From an uncultured Verrucomicrobiales bacterium (lineage in GTDB: Bacteria; Verrucomicrobiota; Verrucomicrobiia; Verrucomicrobiales; Akkermansiaceae), in contig CAMQZC010000021.1 in assembly GCA_947039485.1 (NCBI GenBank), positions 1 through 44,246 of the forward strand: 44,246 nt of DNA, in the 5' to 3' direction. Below the pieces are notes generated by a model that searched no databases, had not been told where the DNA came from, and saw only the letters and a list, made by a program, of their open reading frames with translations. Position numbers and translations under genes: made by a program. This document shows positions 34,753 to 44,246 of this stretch, piece after piece; position 1 is the stretch's first letter, and every line of letters begins with the position of its first letter.

Positions 34753-37700
34753 ATGAAACTTCATATCCCTCTCGCTCTCCTCGCGGCACTTGTCAGCTTC
34801 TATAGCCCCACAGTTCTTGCGACCACCGTGCCTGCTCCCTCGACCTCACTTGGCAATCTGATGTATATTGGTGACTCCATCACCCATGGCATCAATAGCT
34901 CTACGCATCGTTGGGAATTGCACAAGATTTTTGCCGACAACGGTATTAGCTACGATGCCTGCGGTATTAATACAGGCAATAGCCAGGGCAAAGACGAAAT
35001 TAGTACAGGAACGGTCTATGGCGGCAGCGCCTTTGAGAACGTACACTCCGCACAATCAAGCGGTCGCGCGTGGGAAATCTCAGGAGAAGCCGCTGGTAGT
35101 CGCTATGGTGGTAGCAATATCAAAAACTGGTTGGGTCTTAGTGAACAAATGGCAAATGGTGAGACCTACACCGGTGAGACATTCACTGGAGCGAATGCCC
35201 CGGATACCTATGTCATGATGATTGGGACAAACGACCTGCTGAGCGATCAGGGCGATGCCGCCTATGAGGGTAGTACTACCGAAGGGGCGAAACAAATTGA
35301 GGAGCTCATGACAAGTGTCAAATCAATCCTTGCCAGCATCCAAGAAGCTACACCAGATGCCACTCTCATCCTCACGACCATTCCTTGTTGGAGTGATGTG
35401 CAGGCAAATGTTAATGCAGCAGAGACACATCAAGTCGTAGCCGATTATAACACTCAGCTCATAGCGTGGGGTGAAACAGCTGGAGTCAATGTTAAAGTCG
35501 TTGACATTAACCAAGGACTGATTGATGTCACATCTGGCGTGTCGATGACTGGTGTCACGTCTCTGTTCAATCCTCCTAACGATGCCGTGCATCCCTCCAC
35601 CCAAGGCAGCCGTATTATTGCCGCCAATATTGCAAAGGCATACGGCCTCGCTGGTCGCACCGCTGGACAGCTCCGTATGGGCGCAAAACAGCTCGCAGTT
35701 AATTTTTATGCAGGCACTGACGCCGTCAACTTTAGCGCTCAAGCACTGCAAAATCATGGTTTTACAACACAAAATGTCACCATCGCCTCTGCTAGCCTCG
35801 GCATGAGCCAAGGTAGTACCCTTAGCTACAACTGGGCAGCTGACAATAATCTCAATAAGGGCTACACCCTTGACTTTGGTCTCACACTTGGAGACGGCGC
35901 AACAGGAGGTTGGAGCAGCACAGATGAGCTGAGCATTACCCTCGGTAATGGTACGACAGCCAGTGATCTCAACATCACCGAGTCCTACATCAAGTGGGGC
36001 GATACCATTCTCTACTCCATCGATATGTCAAGCAACATTGATGATCTGCGCCTGAGCTACATTGTTGGCGATGCCTCCAATGGTCTGGAATCGGGCTACT
36101 ACCTCTGGCTTGATGACATGCTCATTGGCGAAGCCCTCGATGGCATCGTTAGCACAGTAGATGGCTTGTTGATGGAGTACAACGGCACGGGTGATCTCAC
36201 ACTTACCGAGCTTGCTGTGGATGGCACACAATCCTACGCCCCAACGACAGATGGACTGACGAACGCTGATGGCGGATTTATCGCTGAGCAACCTCAGCCT
36301 GTCGTTCGCGGTCTGGGTAGTATTGACTGGGTTGATAGCGCGACCTTTACGGAGACAAGCTCACTCACAGTGCTTAACAATAACCTCCGCGAGAGCACAG
36401 GATATGCAGGTGGTGTTGGGACTTCGTTAGACATCATCACGACTGGGGTTAGCACCACTGGCAGTACAATTTTTGCTAATAGCGGTGCTTACACGGGAGA
36501 TATTCGTCTTGATATCCAAGGAGGCGTTATTGCTGCCGCGAAAGGTGGTTGGTATGCTGCGCACACTGGTGGCACCCTCACGGGTAATGTGGTGATGCGT
36601 TTTTCTGATGAGGCAAAAGGCGGCAATACAAGTGTCTCGGTCTTTGGTGTTCTGAGCAACCTCGTGAAGGGCAATGTTTATTTAGAATTCTCTGCTGCTG
36701 GACTCGCTCTTCAGTCATTTACGGGTGCTAATGCATCCTCTGTTATGGCCGTTTATAATGGCACCATTGAAGGTGATTTTACGGCAGTCTTCAATGCAGG
36801 TAGTTTTGCTAATTATATTGTAGGGGGTGCATACCTTGCAGCTGGTAAAGTTGACGGTGATGCGAGCATCTACATTAACGGAGGTAACTTTGCCGCAAAT
36901 ATTTATGGTGGCAATATCAGTGGTAGCATTACTGGGAACTCATCCGTATCGGTGACTGGTGGCTCAATCGCTGATAGCATTTATGGAGGTAACTATGGTG
37001 GCTCACTCACAGGCAACAGCTCAGTGACCATCCTCGGCACAACTGCAAAGTTCACCGGTGCCAATGCCGTGATTGCGGCAGGCTCTCAGGCAGGCACTCA
37101 GGGAGGTAGCGCAACGCTGACCCTCAAGGATATCGCTGATAACGAAAATACACAGAGTATTGATAAGTTTACAGGTACCCTCTCCGGTGGCCAAGCCACG
37201 GGTGAAAAAAGCCTCGTCTTTGATAATGTTACACTTACCGCAGCGCTAGCTGCTAAAATTGTCAACTTTGATAAAATTTCCTTGATAAACACTTCTAGCC
37301 TGACTCTTAGCTCGCTTGGCGGTGCAAAGTCTCTCAGTATTGCTGCGGGCTCCTCACTGTCGCTGACAAAGACGATCGTCATGGCCGCTACGCCAACGGC
37401 TGTTGATGGCGCTAGCGGACTTAGCTTCTTGACTGATGTTGTATTTGACGTGAGCGCCCTTGATGTCGACCTCGCGGGCGGCACATTCCAACTCTTTAAT
37501 CTTACGGGCGGACAATTGTTGGGTGCGAGCTTCACTAGCCTCAACTTGGAGAATCTGACAGGCATCACGGGCCTCAATCTCCTTGAGAGTGTGACATTCC
37601 ACGCTGATGGTAGCGTGACTTTCACGACGGCTACTGAAACCCTTGCTTATACTGGTGGTGTTGATCTGGCAAGTACCAAAACGCTGACATGGAATACCAC

Positions 37701-40700
37701 CTCTGCTAGCTTTGATGGTACAACCACCTTTGCTGATGGCAATGCCGTGAACTTTACAGGTTACACCAATGCCGTCCTTGCTGAGAATATTAATTCCTCC
37801 ATCGTCAGCTTGGCAGACTCCGCTTTCTTGAAAGTTGAAGCAGCCGAAGGTACGACTAATGTTTTGACGGCCTCCGTTGTTATCTTGGGTGAGAATGCCC
37901 AGCTGCATATCCTCGGCAATGCACTCGACCTGACTGGCGAAATCAACGGTGTTGCGACAAGCAATCTCATCATTGATCGCGGTGCTGACCTGACCTACAA
38001 TTGGACTGAGTACAGCACGGCTCTTGCCGGATTTGCTGGCACGGTGACGATTGCCTCAGGTCAGCTTGACCTAGCAGGCGATACCGCAACTTATGCGGCA
38101 ATCAATCATTTCATCGTCGAGGCGGGGGCAACGCTGCACTTCGGTGCTTCGGATGCGCAAGACCTGAATAAGGATATTACCCTCTCTGGTACACTTAGGC
38201 TTAGCGGTAGTGCAGAGCCCGGTGCAGGTACGACAATTACCATTGTTGGTGATGCGGCTCGAATCGAGGCGCTCTCCAGTGGGAATATCGTTCTCGCTGC
38301 CATTACAGGTACTGGCACCCTCACCGCTGAGGGCAATGGCTTCTTGGCTGGGGCTATTGCCTTGGTTGGCGATTTGATTGTTGAGGCTTCCTCTGTGGCT
38401 GGTAATCATGCTCTTCTTATTGGCTATGGTTGGGATACTACAAATGCCTTGGAAATGGATAACTTGATTATTCAAAATGGTGCTAGTGTCTATATCCAGC
38501 ACGCAACGCGCGCAGAGAGCAGGACAAATATCGTGCTTGAGGGCGGCTCCATGATCAAGGCTGCTGCCTCTAACGGCGATGCAGGTATCGCATGGAATGG
38601 ATTAATCGTCAAAGGAAATGCTGAAATCGAGCTTCGCGCTAAAGGAGGCTTTGTCTTTGAAAATCTGACCAATACGGTGCAGGATAGTGTCCTCACCGTC
38701 ACGCCCAGCAATGATGCGGACATATACACAAAGCTTGAGCTCAAGTCCATCACCAACTATGACGGTACTCTCACGATGGCTCAGAGGCCCAACGCAGCGC
38801 TCATTTTGCGTGGCACTGTAAGCCAAGAGGCTGGTCAAGAAATCACCATCACTGGTGGTATTCGCACCGATGTCTACGACCTGAGCTTCACTGGCGCGGG
38901 TAGCATGATTGTTGAGAATGCGCTACAGATTGATGGCGCGATGACCTCTACCGGGGCTTCTCTTACCCTCAATACGGTGACATTCGTGGATAATGAATCC
39001 TCCCTCAACATCTATGGAGGGGTCGCTAACTTGAATGCTCTGATGTATCAAGCGGGTACAGTTGAAACTCCTCTTACATCGCTCATGCGCTTTGGCAATG
39101 CTACAATCAAGACCACGGGAACAACAATCTCGTTGGGCGTTGAGTTAGGTGGCTTTGATGCCTCGGCAACAGCCGGTACACTAGCTGCTCCCATCATGAC
39201 CACGATTGATACCGCAGGCGGTGACTTCTCTATCTCTGGCTCAATCGCTGATCTGGAAGGCTCCGTTGGTGGACTCATCGTCCAAGGCGCAGGCGTCGTC
39301 ACCTTGACTGGTGATAACAGCTTCCAAGGTGGCGTTGTACTTAAGAGCGGCACACTCGTAGCGGCCTCCGCTACGGCGCTGGGCGCAGGTGCTGTCAGCC
39401 AAGAAGCTGGCACACTCAACCTCTCGGACAAGGCATCAACTAATGCCATTAATGCTCTTTCTGGTAGCATCACCAACTATAGCGCTTACAGCGGAACTAT
39501 TACCAAGACTGGTGAGGGCGCTCTGGATTTTGCACTGGCAGAGGGTACAAGTAATAGCACGGCACATCTCGTTGTCAATGGCGGTAGCGCCAAGCTAGCA
39601 GCCAATAGCGCTGCTGGTAGCTTCTCTAGTATCTCGGTGACATCAGGTGCAACGCTTGATTTGTCTGCTGGCAGCGTTGGTACTGGTGGTTCTTTGACTC
39701 TGGGCGCAGGTGCTAAACTGGCCTTTGGTACGGAGTCCGTAGCTATGGGTGCCAATGGTTCGCTGACACTGGCTGCTGGCGCTAAGTTCAACATTGATAT
39801 CACAGGTTTAACTGGCACGAGCATTGAGAAGGTCCTCTTTACAGGTGGTGATTTGGCCGATTTCGAAAGTTTGGGTCTCGGGGCAATTGGCAAATACACG
39901 GGGATTCTTGCATCAGAGTTACTGGGCTCCCTGACCTTTAATGGTGAGGAATCAGGACTACTTGCTGATGGTCTCTATATCATCTACAACGAGGCAGGCG
40001 AGCTGGTGTTGACCAATCAAATAACCTTGGCCTCTGATCTCGTTTGGGTGGGCGGTGATGGTACTTGGACTACTGATCAATGGCTGCTAGAAGGTGGAGG
40101 ATCCGCTCAATTCACTGAAAATAGCGCCGTGAGTTTCAATTTCGGTGGAGGTCTCCTTACTGTGGGTTCCGATGTGATTGCTAGCAACATGACGGTATCG
40201 TCCGACGAAGGTATTTATTACTTCGGAGGTAGTAAGATTAGCTTGACTGGCAATTTGACTGTCACAGAAGGAGCAACGGCGATCTTTGATAACAAGATTG
40301 AGATTGCTGGATCATTGCTCGTTGATGGATCTGTCACCTTCAATGAAGCAGACCCAATCGATATTAAGAACGTAACAGGTAGTGGCTCGCTGGTCTCAAC
40401 TGGCAATATGATCATCTCTGGTACTGCAGCCAATAGTATTGGCGATCTTTCGGTCACTGCAGGTAGCCTCACGGTGACCAGCTCGCTGAGCTCTACAGGT
40501 AATGTTAGCGCCAAAGGTGATGTGAGTATCACAGGTGTCACTAATATCACAGGTATGCTGACATCAGCTAATGGTAGCATTACACTGGGAGCAGGCGCCA
40601 ATCAAGTTGGCTCCATGGCTGCCGCTACCGGTAGTATCACGGTGGAAGGCTCGCTGAGCTCTACACTTGACGTTGGCGCCGATGGTGATGTGAGTATCAC

Positions 40701-43700
40701 AGGTGTCACTGATATCGCAGGTATGCTGACATCAGCTAATGGTAGCATTACACTGGGAGCAGGCGCCAATGAAGTTGGCTCCATGAGTGCCAACAGTAGT
40801 ATCACGGTGACAGGTTCACTGACCTCTACAGTTGCTACAGGTGCTGTTAGCGCCAATGGAGATGTGAGTATCACAGGTGTCGCTAAGATCGCAGGTGCTC
40901 TGACATCAACTACAGGTAGCATTACACTGGGAGCAGGCGACAATGAAGTTGGCTCCTTGGATGCAGGCTCAGCCCTCAGCGTTACAGGCTCCTTGAGTTC
41001 TAATAAAGGTGCTATATCTGCGGGTACGAGCATTAATATCACAGGCAACCTCATTGCCGCGGGTGACGTTAGCGCCAATGGGTCCATTACCGTGTCTGGC
41101 ACGGTTGGTGAGATCGGAGATGTAAGCGTGGCAACAGCGGGTGACATCAGCCTTGGCGCTATCACAATCGCAGGGGCCATCACAACGGCCTCGGGTAACA
41201 TCAGCCTCACCGGTGACACGGCCTATGCTGGCATCGGTGACATTACAGCTACCACAGGTGCTATTACTGCCACGAATGGTACGCTTACCACGATCGGTAG
41301 TATCACGACTACGGGTGATGTCTCCGCGACAAAGGGGGTGATCCTTGGTGGTGTTATGAATGTCGGCGGCACGCTGAGCACAACGAACATCATGCTCAGT
41401 AGCTCCCTGATCATCGACAACAAGACCCTTGCACCCGTGATTAGCGCGGTGGCCATCGCTGGTTCTAGTCTGACGATTGATGTGGAGTCCCCAGACGTGC
41501 TATTGAATCTTAGCTTTGAATCCAACAAGAGCATACTCATCAGCCTTAAAGAGGCCTATGCGGGCACGCTCGGCTTTGGCTCTGGCTCTGGCGACGACCT
41601 CATTGTCGTTGGTGACACAAGCTACGAAATCATGGCCTCTGGCAGCGATATCATCATCGCTCGAAGATTTGCTGGTGACTATTGGTCCCCAGTAGCCGGA
41701 AGTACAGACTGGTCTAGTGACGATAACTGGGCCAATGGTGTACCAATTGACACTAGCGCCGTTGTATTCGCAGGTGGTGGCAACAACACGGTGACCCTCG
41801 ATACCGACGCTGTCGCAGGCAGTGTGAATGTTGTCGGGGATAATGCTGATACAATCTTCGAATTCGTTGCAGCGGAGGGGCTGGATACTAAACTCTCGGT
41901 CAATCAATTTACCGTCAGCGGTGGTACTGCTAATGTGGGCGTTGATCTCAACGTGACCAGCAGCGGTGACTATACTGGATCAATTGATGTTACGGCTGAT
42001 GGTAATCTCGTCCTCACGGACGGTGCTACCGTCACAGCTGAGGGGATGAATGTTGCAGGTGAGCTTGAACTTCAAGCAGGATCTACGATGCTTATCTCTG
42101 GTGACACCAAGGCACTCAATGGTAGCATTAACAATGCTGGTGATTTGAGCCTCGCTGGCAGCTCCGTCATAGGAGCGCTGACCAGCACGGGCGTGCTTAA
42201 GCTTGCTAAAGATGCCACACTTGAAATTAGCGGCGATAGTCGTATTGATTCTCTCGTGAATAACGGTAGTGCCACACTTGCAGGTGAACTCTTGGTTGAC
42301 GCCACAGAGGGCTTTAGCATGAGTGGTGATGGTCAGCTTAGCGTTGGCTCTATCACAGATGGTGCCAAGATTAATCTGATTGATGCTGGTAGCACGCTGA
42401 ATGTCGCGGGGAATGTAATTCTCTCGAGCTATAGCGGTGAGGGTGCCATCAATGTTGATGGCGTGCTCACTCTTACTTCCAAGAATGCGAATGCTGGTAG
42501 TATTACCGCAACAAGCCTCGTGATTGATACGCCAGATGCTGCCTCCGCAGCCTTTGCTACGATGCCACTGACGAATGCGGATTCCTCCTTTGGTGATCTG
42601 AATGTTGATACACTCACACTTGCTGATGCGATGACGAAGGATGGCTACATGCTCTCCGCAGACTCACTGGCTAGCGTTGATGGTACAGGCAGCACAAGCC
42701 TGCGCCTCACCCAAGTGAGTACCTGGGCGAATGATCCATATTACGCGATAGATGGCAAGTATCTACTTATCGAAACGACACAAGCTAATGTACAGCTGCA
42801 TGGTGATACAGTTAATGCAATCAATGAGCTAGTCTATGCTGGTAAGGATGTCTTCTTCCGCACCGACGGTGGTAGTGTTGAGCTTGAAATCGTCGCCGCC
42901 ACAGAACGTCGCTGGAATACCTCAGATAATTTTGCGGTTACTCCTGGATGCGAAGATAATTCAGATCTCCACATCACGCCTATCTACAATATCGAAGGTA
43001 CGGAGATCATTAAGGGCTTTGGCGAAGTCAAGGTCGTGAGCGTTGCAAGTGTCCATATATTTGATACTGTTGAGCAAGTGTTTGTTGATGAGAGTCTCGT
43101 TATCGATCTCACTAAGACATTGACATCAGCTGACAATAGTGTCGTGCTTAACAACCTCGTAGGTGCAAAAGGTGAGATATTTGAGCTGCGAGGCGATGGA
43201 GTTGATTCTGACTTTGTCACCATCAACGCCAATAAGGTCGACAGCGCTGCGACAGGTCAATTCGAGTTCCGAGTGAAGGAATTGAACTTGATTGTAACAA
43301 GTGAGAATGGGGCGGAGCAGACATTTGATGACATGCAGCTTGTGGATGCAAAGTTGGATGTTACCAGTGATGCAATCCTCAATGTTGGTGATCTCTACCT
43401 GACCAATGGCAATGTCATTGTTGCTGACGGTGGCGAGCTCAATGTTGGATCGATCTCCAATGGTAAGGAGCAGCTTGATGGCGCCGATGCCGTCGAGGAT
43501 ACAATAAGTACCATCTCTGGGCACATCAATATCACAGGCTCAGGTAGCAACTATACAGGTGGCTACATCGATGCTACGATTGCAACGACGAATAGTTCTG
43601 CATTCATCAAGCTCGTGAGCTCAGCAGAGCTTAGTCTTGCTGGTACCGCGGGTCAAATCTATCTTACCAAAACGGATGATGGCTTCCTCAACAAGATTGA

Positions 43701-44246
43701 AACCACAGGTGCAAATGTCGCGATTGAATTGGGTGAAGAAGCGCTCACGCTCAACAACGACTCTAGCATGGTGGGTGGGGAACTCGGCGTCATTCTCGGC
43801 GAGAAGACACTGGGAAATACCCTCATTGAAGGTAATTTGACCCTCACCGATACCGTTATTAAGATAATGGCTACTGGCGGCATGGTGCTCACAGACCCCA
43901 GCGCTCCGCTCTTTGTGCTGGGTGATGGAGTTGTCATCAATGGTGAGCCTATCATTGAGTTTGATTCTTTCTTCTCGAAGTACTATAGCTCAGCCACTGT
44001 TGATGAGAATGGCGTGGTCTCCGGCGTGCGTAACACAAGTTACTACGACGGCATTGCTAGCAGCCATAACGGCAGAGCAGGTGCAAGCCTGCTTAGCGAG
44101 GCACTCCTTAACTACAACCCACAAGCCGATGGCCGCTTTAAGGACCTCAAAGCTGTGATGGATAGCATGGATATCTACATGGCAATGGGCTCACAAGGCT
44201 CCGCTGACAAGCTTGCCGCAGCTGTGGCAGGTGCCAGCGTCACCGC
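34753..44246 (+). CDS. Giant secreted SGNH hydrolase-autotransporter protein (3' end beyond window)
   Basis: The frame is open from the ATG at 34753 to the right edge (over 3,160 codons). A signal peptide (MKLHIPLALLAALVSFY, cut near VLA-TT) leads into an SGNH/GDSL hydrolase domain (about residues 35-300) with Ser42 in GDSITHG, Asn160 in GTND, and the Asp277-x-x-His280 pair in DAVHP. This catalytic set marks an esterase or deacetylase. The rest is Gly/Ser/Thr/Asn-rich beta-helix-like passenger with a passenger-associated repeat (TLTGDNSFQGGVVLKSGTLV near 1517) and two WxxG-NW type segments (WVGGDGTWTTDQW; DWSSDDNWANGVP). The last residues (SEALLNYNPQADGRFKDLKAVM, then SADKLAAAVAGAS; written here in part) look like the linker before an autotransporter barrel. 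Substrate unknown; acetylated host glycans would fit. Confidence 0.85.
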   Translation, partial: MKLHIPLALLAALVSFYSPTVLATTVPAPSTSLGNLMYIGDSITHGINSSTHRWELHKIFADNGISYDACGINTGNSQGKDEISTGTVYGGSAFENVHSAQSSGRAWEISGEAAGSRYGGSNIKNWLGLSEQMANGETYTGETFTGANAPDTYVMMIGTNDLLSDQGDAAYEGSTTEGAKQIEELMTSVKSILASIQEATPDATLILTTIPCWSDVQANVNAAETHQVVADYNTQLIAWGETAGVNVKVVDINQGLIDVTSGVSMTGVTSLFNPPNDAVHPSTQGSRIIAANIAKAYGLAGRTAGQLRMGAKQLAVNFYAGTDAVNFSAQALQNHGFTTQNVTIASASLGMSQGSTLSYNWAADNNLNKGYTLDFGLTLGDGATGGWSSTDELSITLGNGTTASDLNITESYIKWGDTILYSIDMSSNIDDLRLSYIVGDASNGLESGYYLWLDDMLIGEALDGIVSTVDGLLMEYNGTGDLTLTELAVDGTQSYAPTTDGLTNADGGFIAEQPQPVVRGLGSIDWVDSATFTETSSLTVLNNNLRESTGYAGGVGTSLDIITTGVSTTGSTIFANSGAYTGDIRLDIQGGVIAAAKGGWYAAHTGGTLTGNVVMRFSDEAKGGNTSVSVFGVLSNLVKGNVYLEFSAAGLALQSFTGANASSVMAVYNGTIEGDFTAVFNAGSFANYIVGGAYLAAGKVDGDASIYINGGNFAANIYGGNISGSITGNSSVSVTGGSIADSIYGGNYGGSLTGNSSVTILGTTAKFTGANAVIAAGSQAGTQGGSATLTLKDIADNENTQSIDKFTGTLSGGQATGEKSLVFDNVTLTAALAAKIVNFDKISLINTSSLTLSSLGGAKSLSIAAGSSLSLTKTIVMAATPTAVDGASGLSFLTDVVFDVSALDVDLAGGTFQLFNLTGGQLLGASFTSLNLENLTGITGLNLLESVTFHADGSVTFTTATETLAYTGGVDLASTKTLTWNTTSASFDGTTTFADGNAVNFTGYTNAVLAENINSSIVSLADSAFLKVEAAEGTTNVLTASVVILGENAQLHILGNALDLTGEINGVATSNLIIDRGADLTYNWTEYSTALAGFAGTVTIASGQLDLAGDTATYAAINHFIVEAGATLHFGASDAQDLNKDITLSGTLRLSGSAEPGAGTTITIVGDAARIEALSSGNIVLAAITGTGTLTAEGNGFLAGAIALVGDLIVEASSVAGNHALLIGYGWDTTNALEMDNLIIQNGASVYIQHATRAESRTNIVLEGGSMIKAAASNGDAGIAWNGLIVKGNAEIELRAKGGFVFENLTNTVQDSVLTVTPSNDADIYTKLELKSITNYDGTLTMAQRPNAALILRGTVSQEAGQEITITGGIRTDVYDLSFTGAGSMIVENALQIDGAMTSTGASLTLNTVTFVDNESSLNIYGGVANLNALMYQAGTVETPLTSLMRFGNATIKTTGTTISLGVELGGFDASATAGTLAAPIMTTIDTAGGDFSISGSIADLEGSVGGLIVQGAGVVTLTGDNSFQGGVVLKSGTLVAASATALGAGAVSQEAGTLNLSDKASTNAINALSGSITNYSAYSGTITKTGEGALDFALAEGTSNSTAHLVVNGGSAKLAANSAAGSFSSISVTSGATLDLSAGSVGTGGSLTLGAGAKLAFGTESVAMGANGSLTLAAGAKFNIDITGLTGTSIEKVLFTGGDLADFESLGLGAIGKYTGILASELLGSLTFNGEESGLLADGLYIIYNEAGELVLTNQITLASDLVWVGGDGTWTTDQWLLEGGGSAQFTENSAVSFNFGGGLLTVGSDVIASNMTVSSDEGIYYFGGSKISLTGNLTVTEGATAIFDNKIEIAGSLLVDGSVTFNEADPIDIKNVTGSGSLVSTGNMIISGTAANSIGDLSVTAGSLTVTSSLSSTGNVSAKGDVSITGVTNITGMLTSANGSITLGAGANQVGSMAAATGSITVEGSLSSTLDVGADGDVSITGVTDIAGMLTSANGSITLGAGANEVGSMSANSSITVTGSLTSTVATGAVSANGDVSITGVAKIAGALTSTTGSITLGAGDNEVGSLDAGSALSVTGSLSSNKGAISAGTSINITGNLIAAGDVSANGSITVSGTVGEIGDVSVATAGDISLGAITIAGAITTASGNISLTGDTAYAGIGDITATTGAITATNGTLTTIGSITTTGDVSATKGVILGGVMNVGGTLSTTNIMLSSSLIIDNKTLAPVISAVAIAGSSLTIDVESPDVLLNLSFESNKSILISLKEAYAGTLGFGSGSGDDLIVVGDTSYEIMASGSDIIIARRFAGDYWSPVAGSTDWSSDDNWANGVPIDTSAVVFAGGGNNTVTLDTDAVAGSVNVVGDNADTIFEFVAAEGLDTKLSVNQFTVSGGTANVGVDLNVTSSGDYTGSIDVTADGNLVLTDGATVTAEGMNVAGELELQAGSTMLISGDTKALNGSINNAGDLSLAGSSVIGALTSTGVLKLAKDATLEISGDSRIDSLVNNGSATLAGELLVDATEGFSMSGDGQLSVGSITDGAKINLIDAGSTLNVAGNVILSSYSGEGAINVDGVLTLTSKNANAGSITATSLVIDTPDAASAAFATMPLTNADSSFGDLNVDTLTLADAMTKDGYMLSADSLASVDGTGSTSLRLTQVSTWANDPYYAIDGKYLLIETTQANVQLHGDTVNAINELVYAGKDVFFRTDGGSVELEIVAATERRWNTSDNFAVTPGCEDNSDLHITPIYNIEGTEIIKGFGEVKVVSVASVHIFDTVEQVFVDESLVIDLTKTLTSADNSVVLNNLVGAKGEIFELRGDGVDSDFVTINANKVDSAATGQFEFRVKELNLIVTSENGAEQTFDDMQLVDAKLDVTSDAILNVGDLYLTNGNVIVADGGELNVGSISNGKEQLDGADAVEDTISTISGHINITGSGSNYTGGYIDATIATTNSSAFIKLVSSAELSLAGTAGQIYLTKTDDGFLNKIETTGANVAIELGEEALTLNNDSSMVGGELGVILGEKTLGNTLIEGNLTLTDTVIKIMATGGMVLTDPSAPLFVLGDGVVINGEPIIEFDSFFSKYYSSATVDENGVVSGVRNTSYYDGIASSHNGRAGASLLSEALLNYNPQADGRFKDLKAVMDSMDIYMAMGSQGSADKLAAAVAGASVT
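40519..40956 (+). repeat. Near-identical 168/174-bp repeats in the passenger
   Basis: Three units begin at GATGTGAGTATCACAGGTGT at 40519, 40687 and 40861 (spacing 168 and 174 bp, 56 and 58 codons). Units 1 and 2 differ at only a few positions over about 100 bp; unit 3 is more diverged. Each encodes DVSITGVxxIxGxLTS followed by GSITLGAGxNxVGS. The units are far more alike than the rest of the passenger, so they arose recently. Confidence 0.85.

Noticed and set aside
36028..43955. Many short minus-strand frames under the autotransporter gene
   Set aside because: They are Ser/Val/Pro-rich shadows of the Gly/Ser/Thr-rich passenger repeats and have no upstream signals.

Overview
The window is 44 kb from a Gram-negative bacterium of roughly 55% GC. 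It carries cell-envelope genes, housekeeping transcription and translation genes, and part of one giant secreted protein. A mucin-type exo-sialidase, a giant SGNH-autotransporter protein, Sel1-like and Pro/Ala-rich secreted or membrane proteins, and the near absence of Shine-Dalgarno sequences in front of ribosomal protein genes suggest a Verrucomicrobiota (Akkermansia-like) gut bacterium. That placement is inference, because no rRNA is present.

Layout. (1) 1-6465, minus strand: the start of a dcw (division and cell wall) cluster in the order mraZ, rsmH, ftsL-like, ftsI, murE, driven by one promoter upstream of mraZ. MurE runs off the left edge and carries a long RGG-type repeat tail; RsmH carries an extra N-terminal region of about 185 residues. 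(2) 6618-9012, plus strand: an RRM RNA-binding protein with a folded leader, a membrane protein with a Pro-Ala tail, and yggS. (3) 9058-11703, plus strand: a frameshifted secreted sialidase and an unknown secreted protein. (4) 11792-20369, minus strand: transketolase, an iron-type alcohol dehydrogenase with a palindromic operator, an RNase III-like protein, nuoC and nuoB, a three-gene ABC exporter, and a Sel1-like secreted protein. (5) 20438-34357, plus strand: an array of degenerate 21-bp repeats, then tRNA-Thr, tuf, tRNA-Trp, secE, nusG, rplK, rplA, rplJ, rplL, rpoB and rpoC, with structured intergenic RNAs. (6) 34435-34600: a decayed, in-frame second copy of the rpoC 3' end. (7) 34753 to the right edge: a secreted SGNH hydrolase joined to a passenger of more than 2,700 residues, cut by the window just where an autotransporter barrel would be expected.

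How the genes work together. Region 1 makes and cross-links peptidoglycan at the septum. Region 5 supplies elongation factor, secretion, transcription and ribosome-stalk components; its hairpins between rplJ and rplL and between rplL and rpoB probably set the relative output of L12 and RNA polymerase. Regions 3 and 7 face the host glycan niche.

The observations most worth checking are the 21-bp repeat array in front of the tRNA-Thr/tuf promoter, the RGG-tailed MurE, the in-frame rpoC tail duplication, the structured RNA between rplJ and rplL, the sialidase frameshift, and a set of extended -10 promoters that predict leaderless mRNAs.
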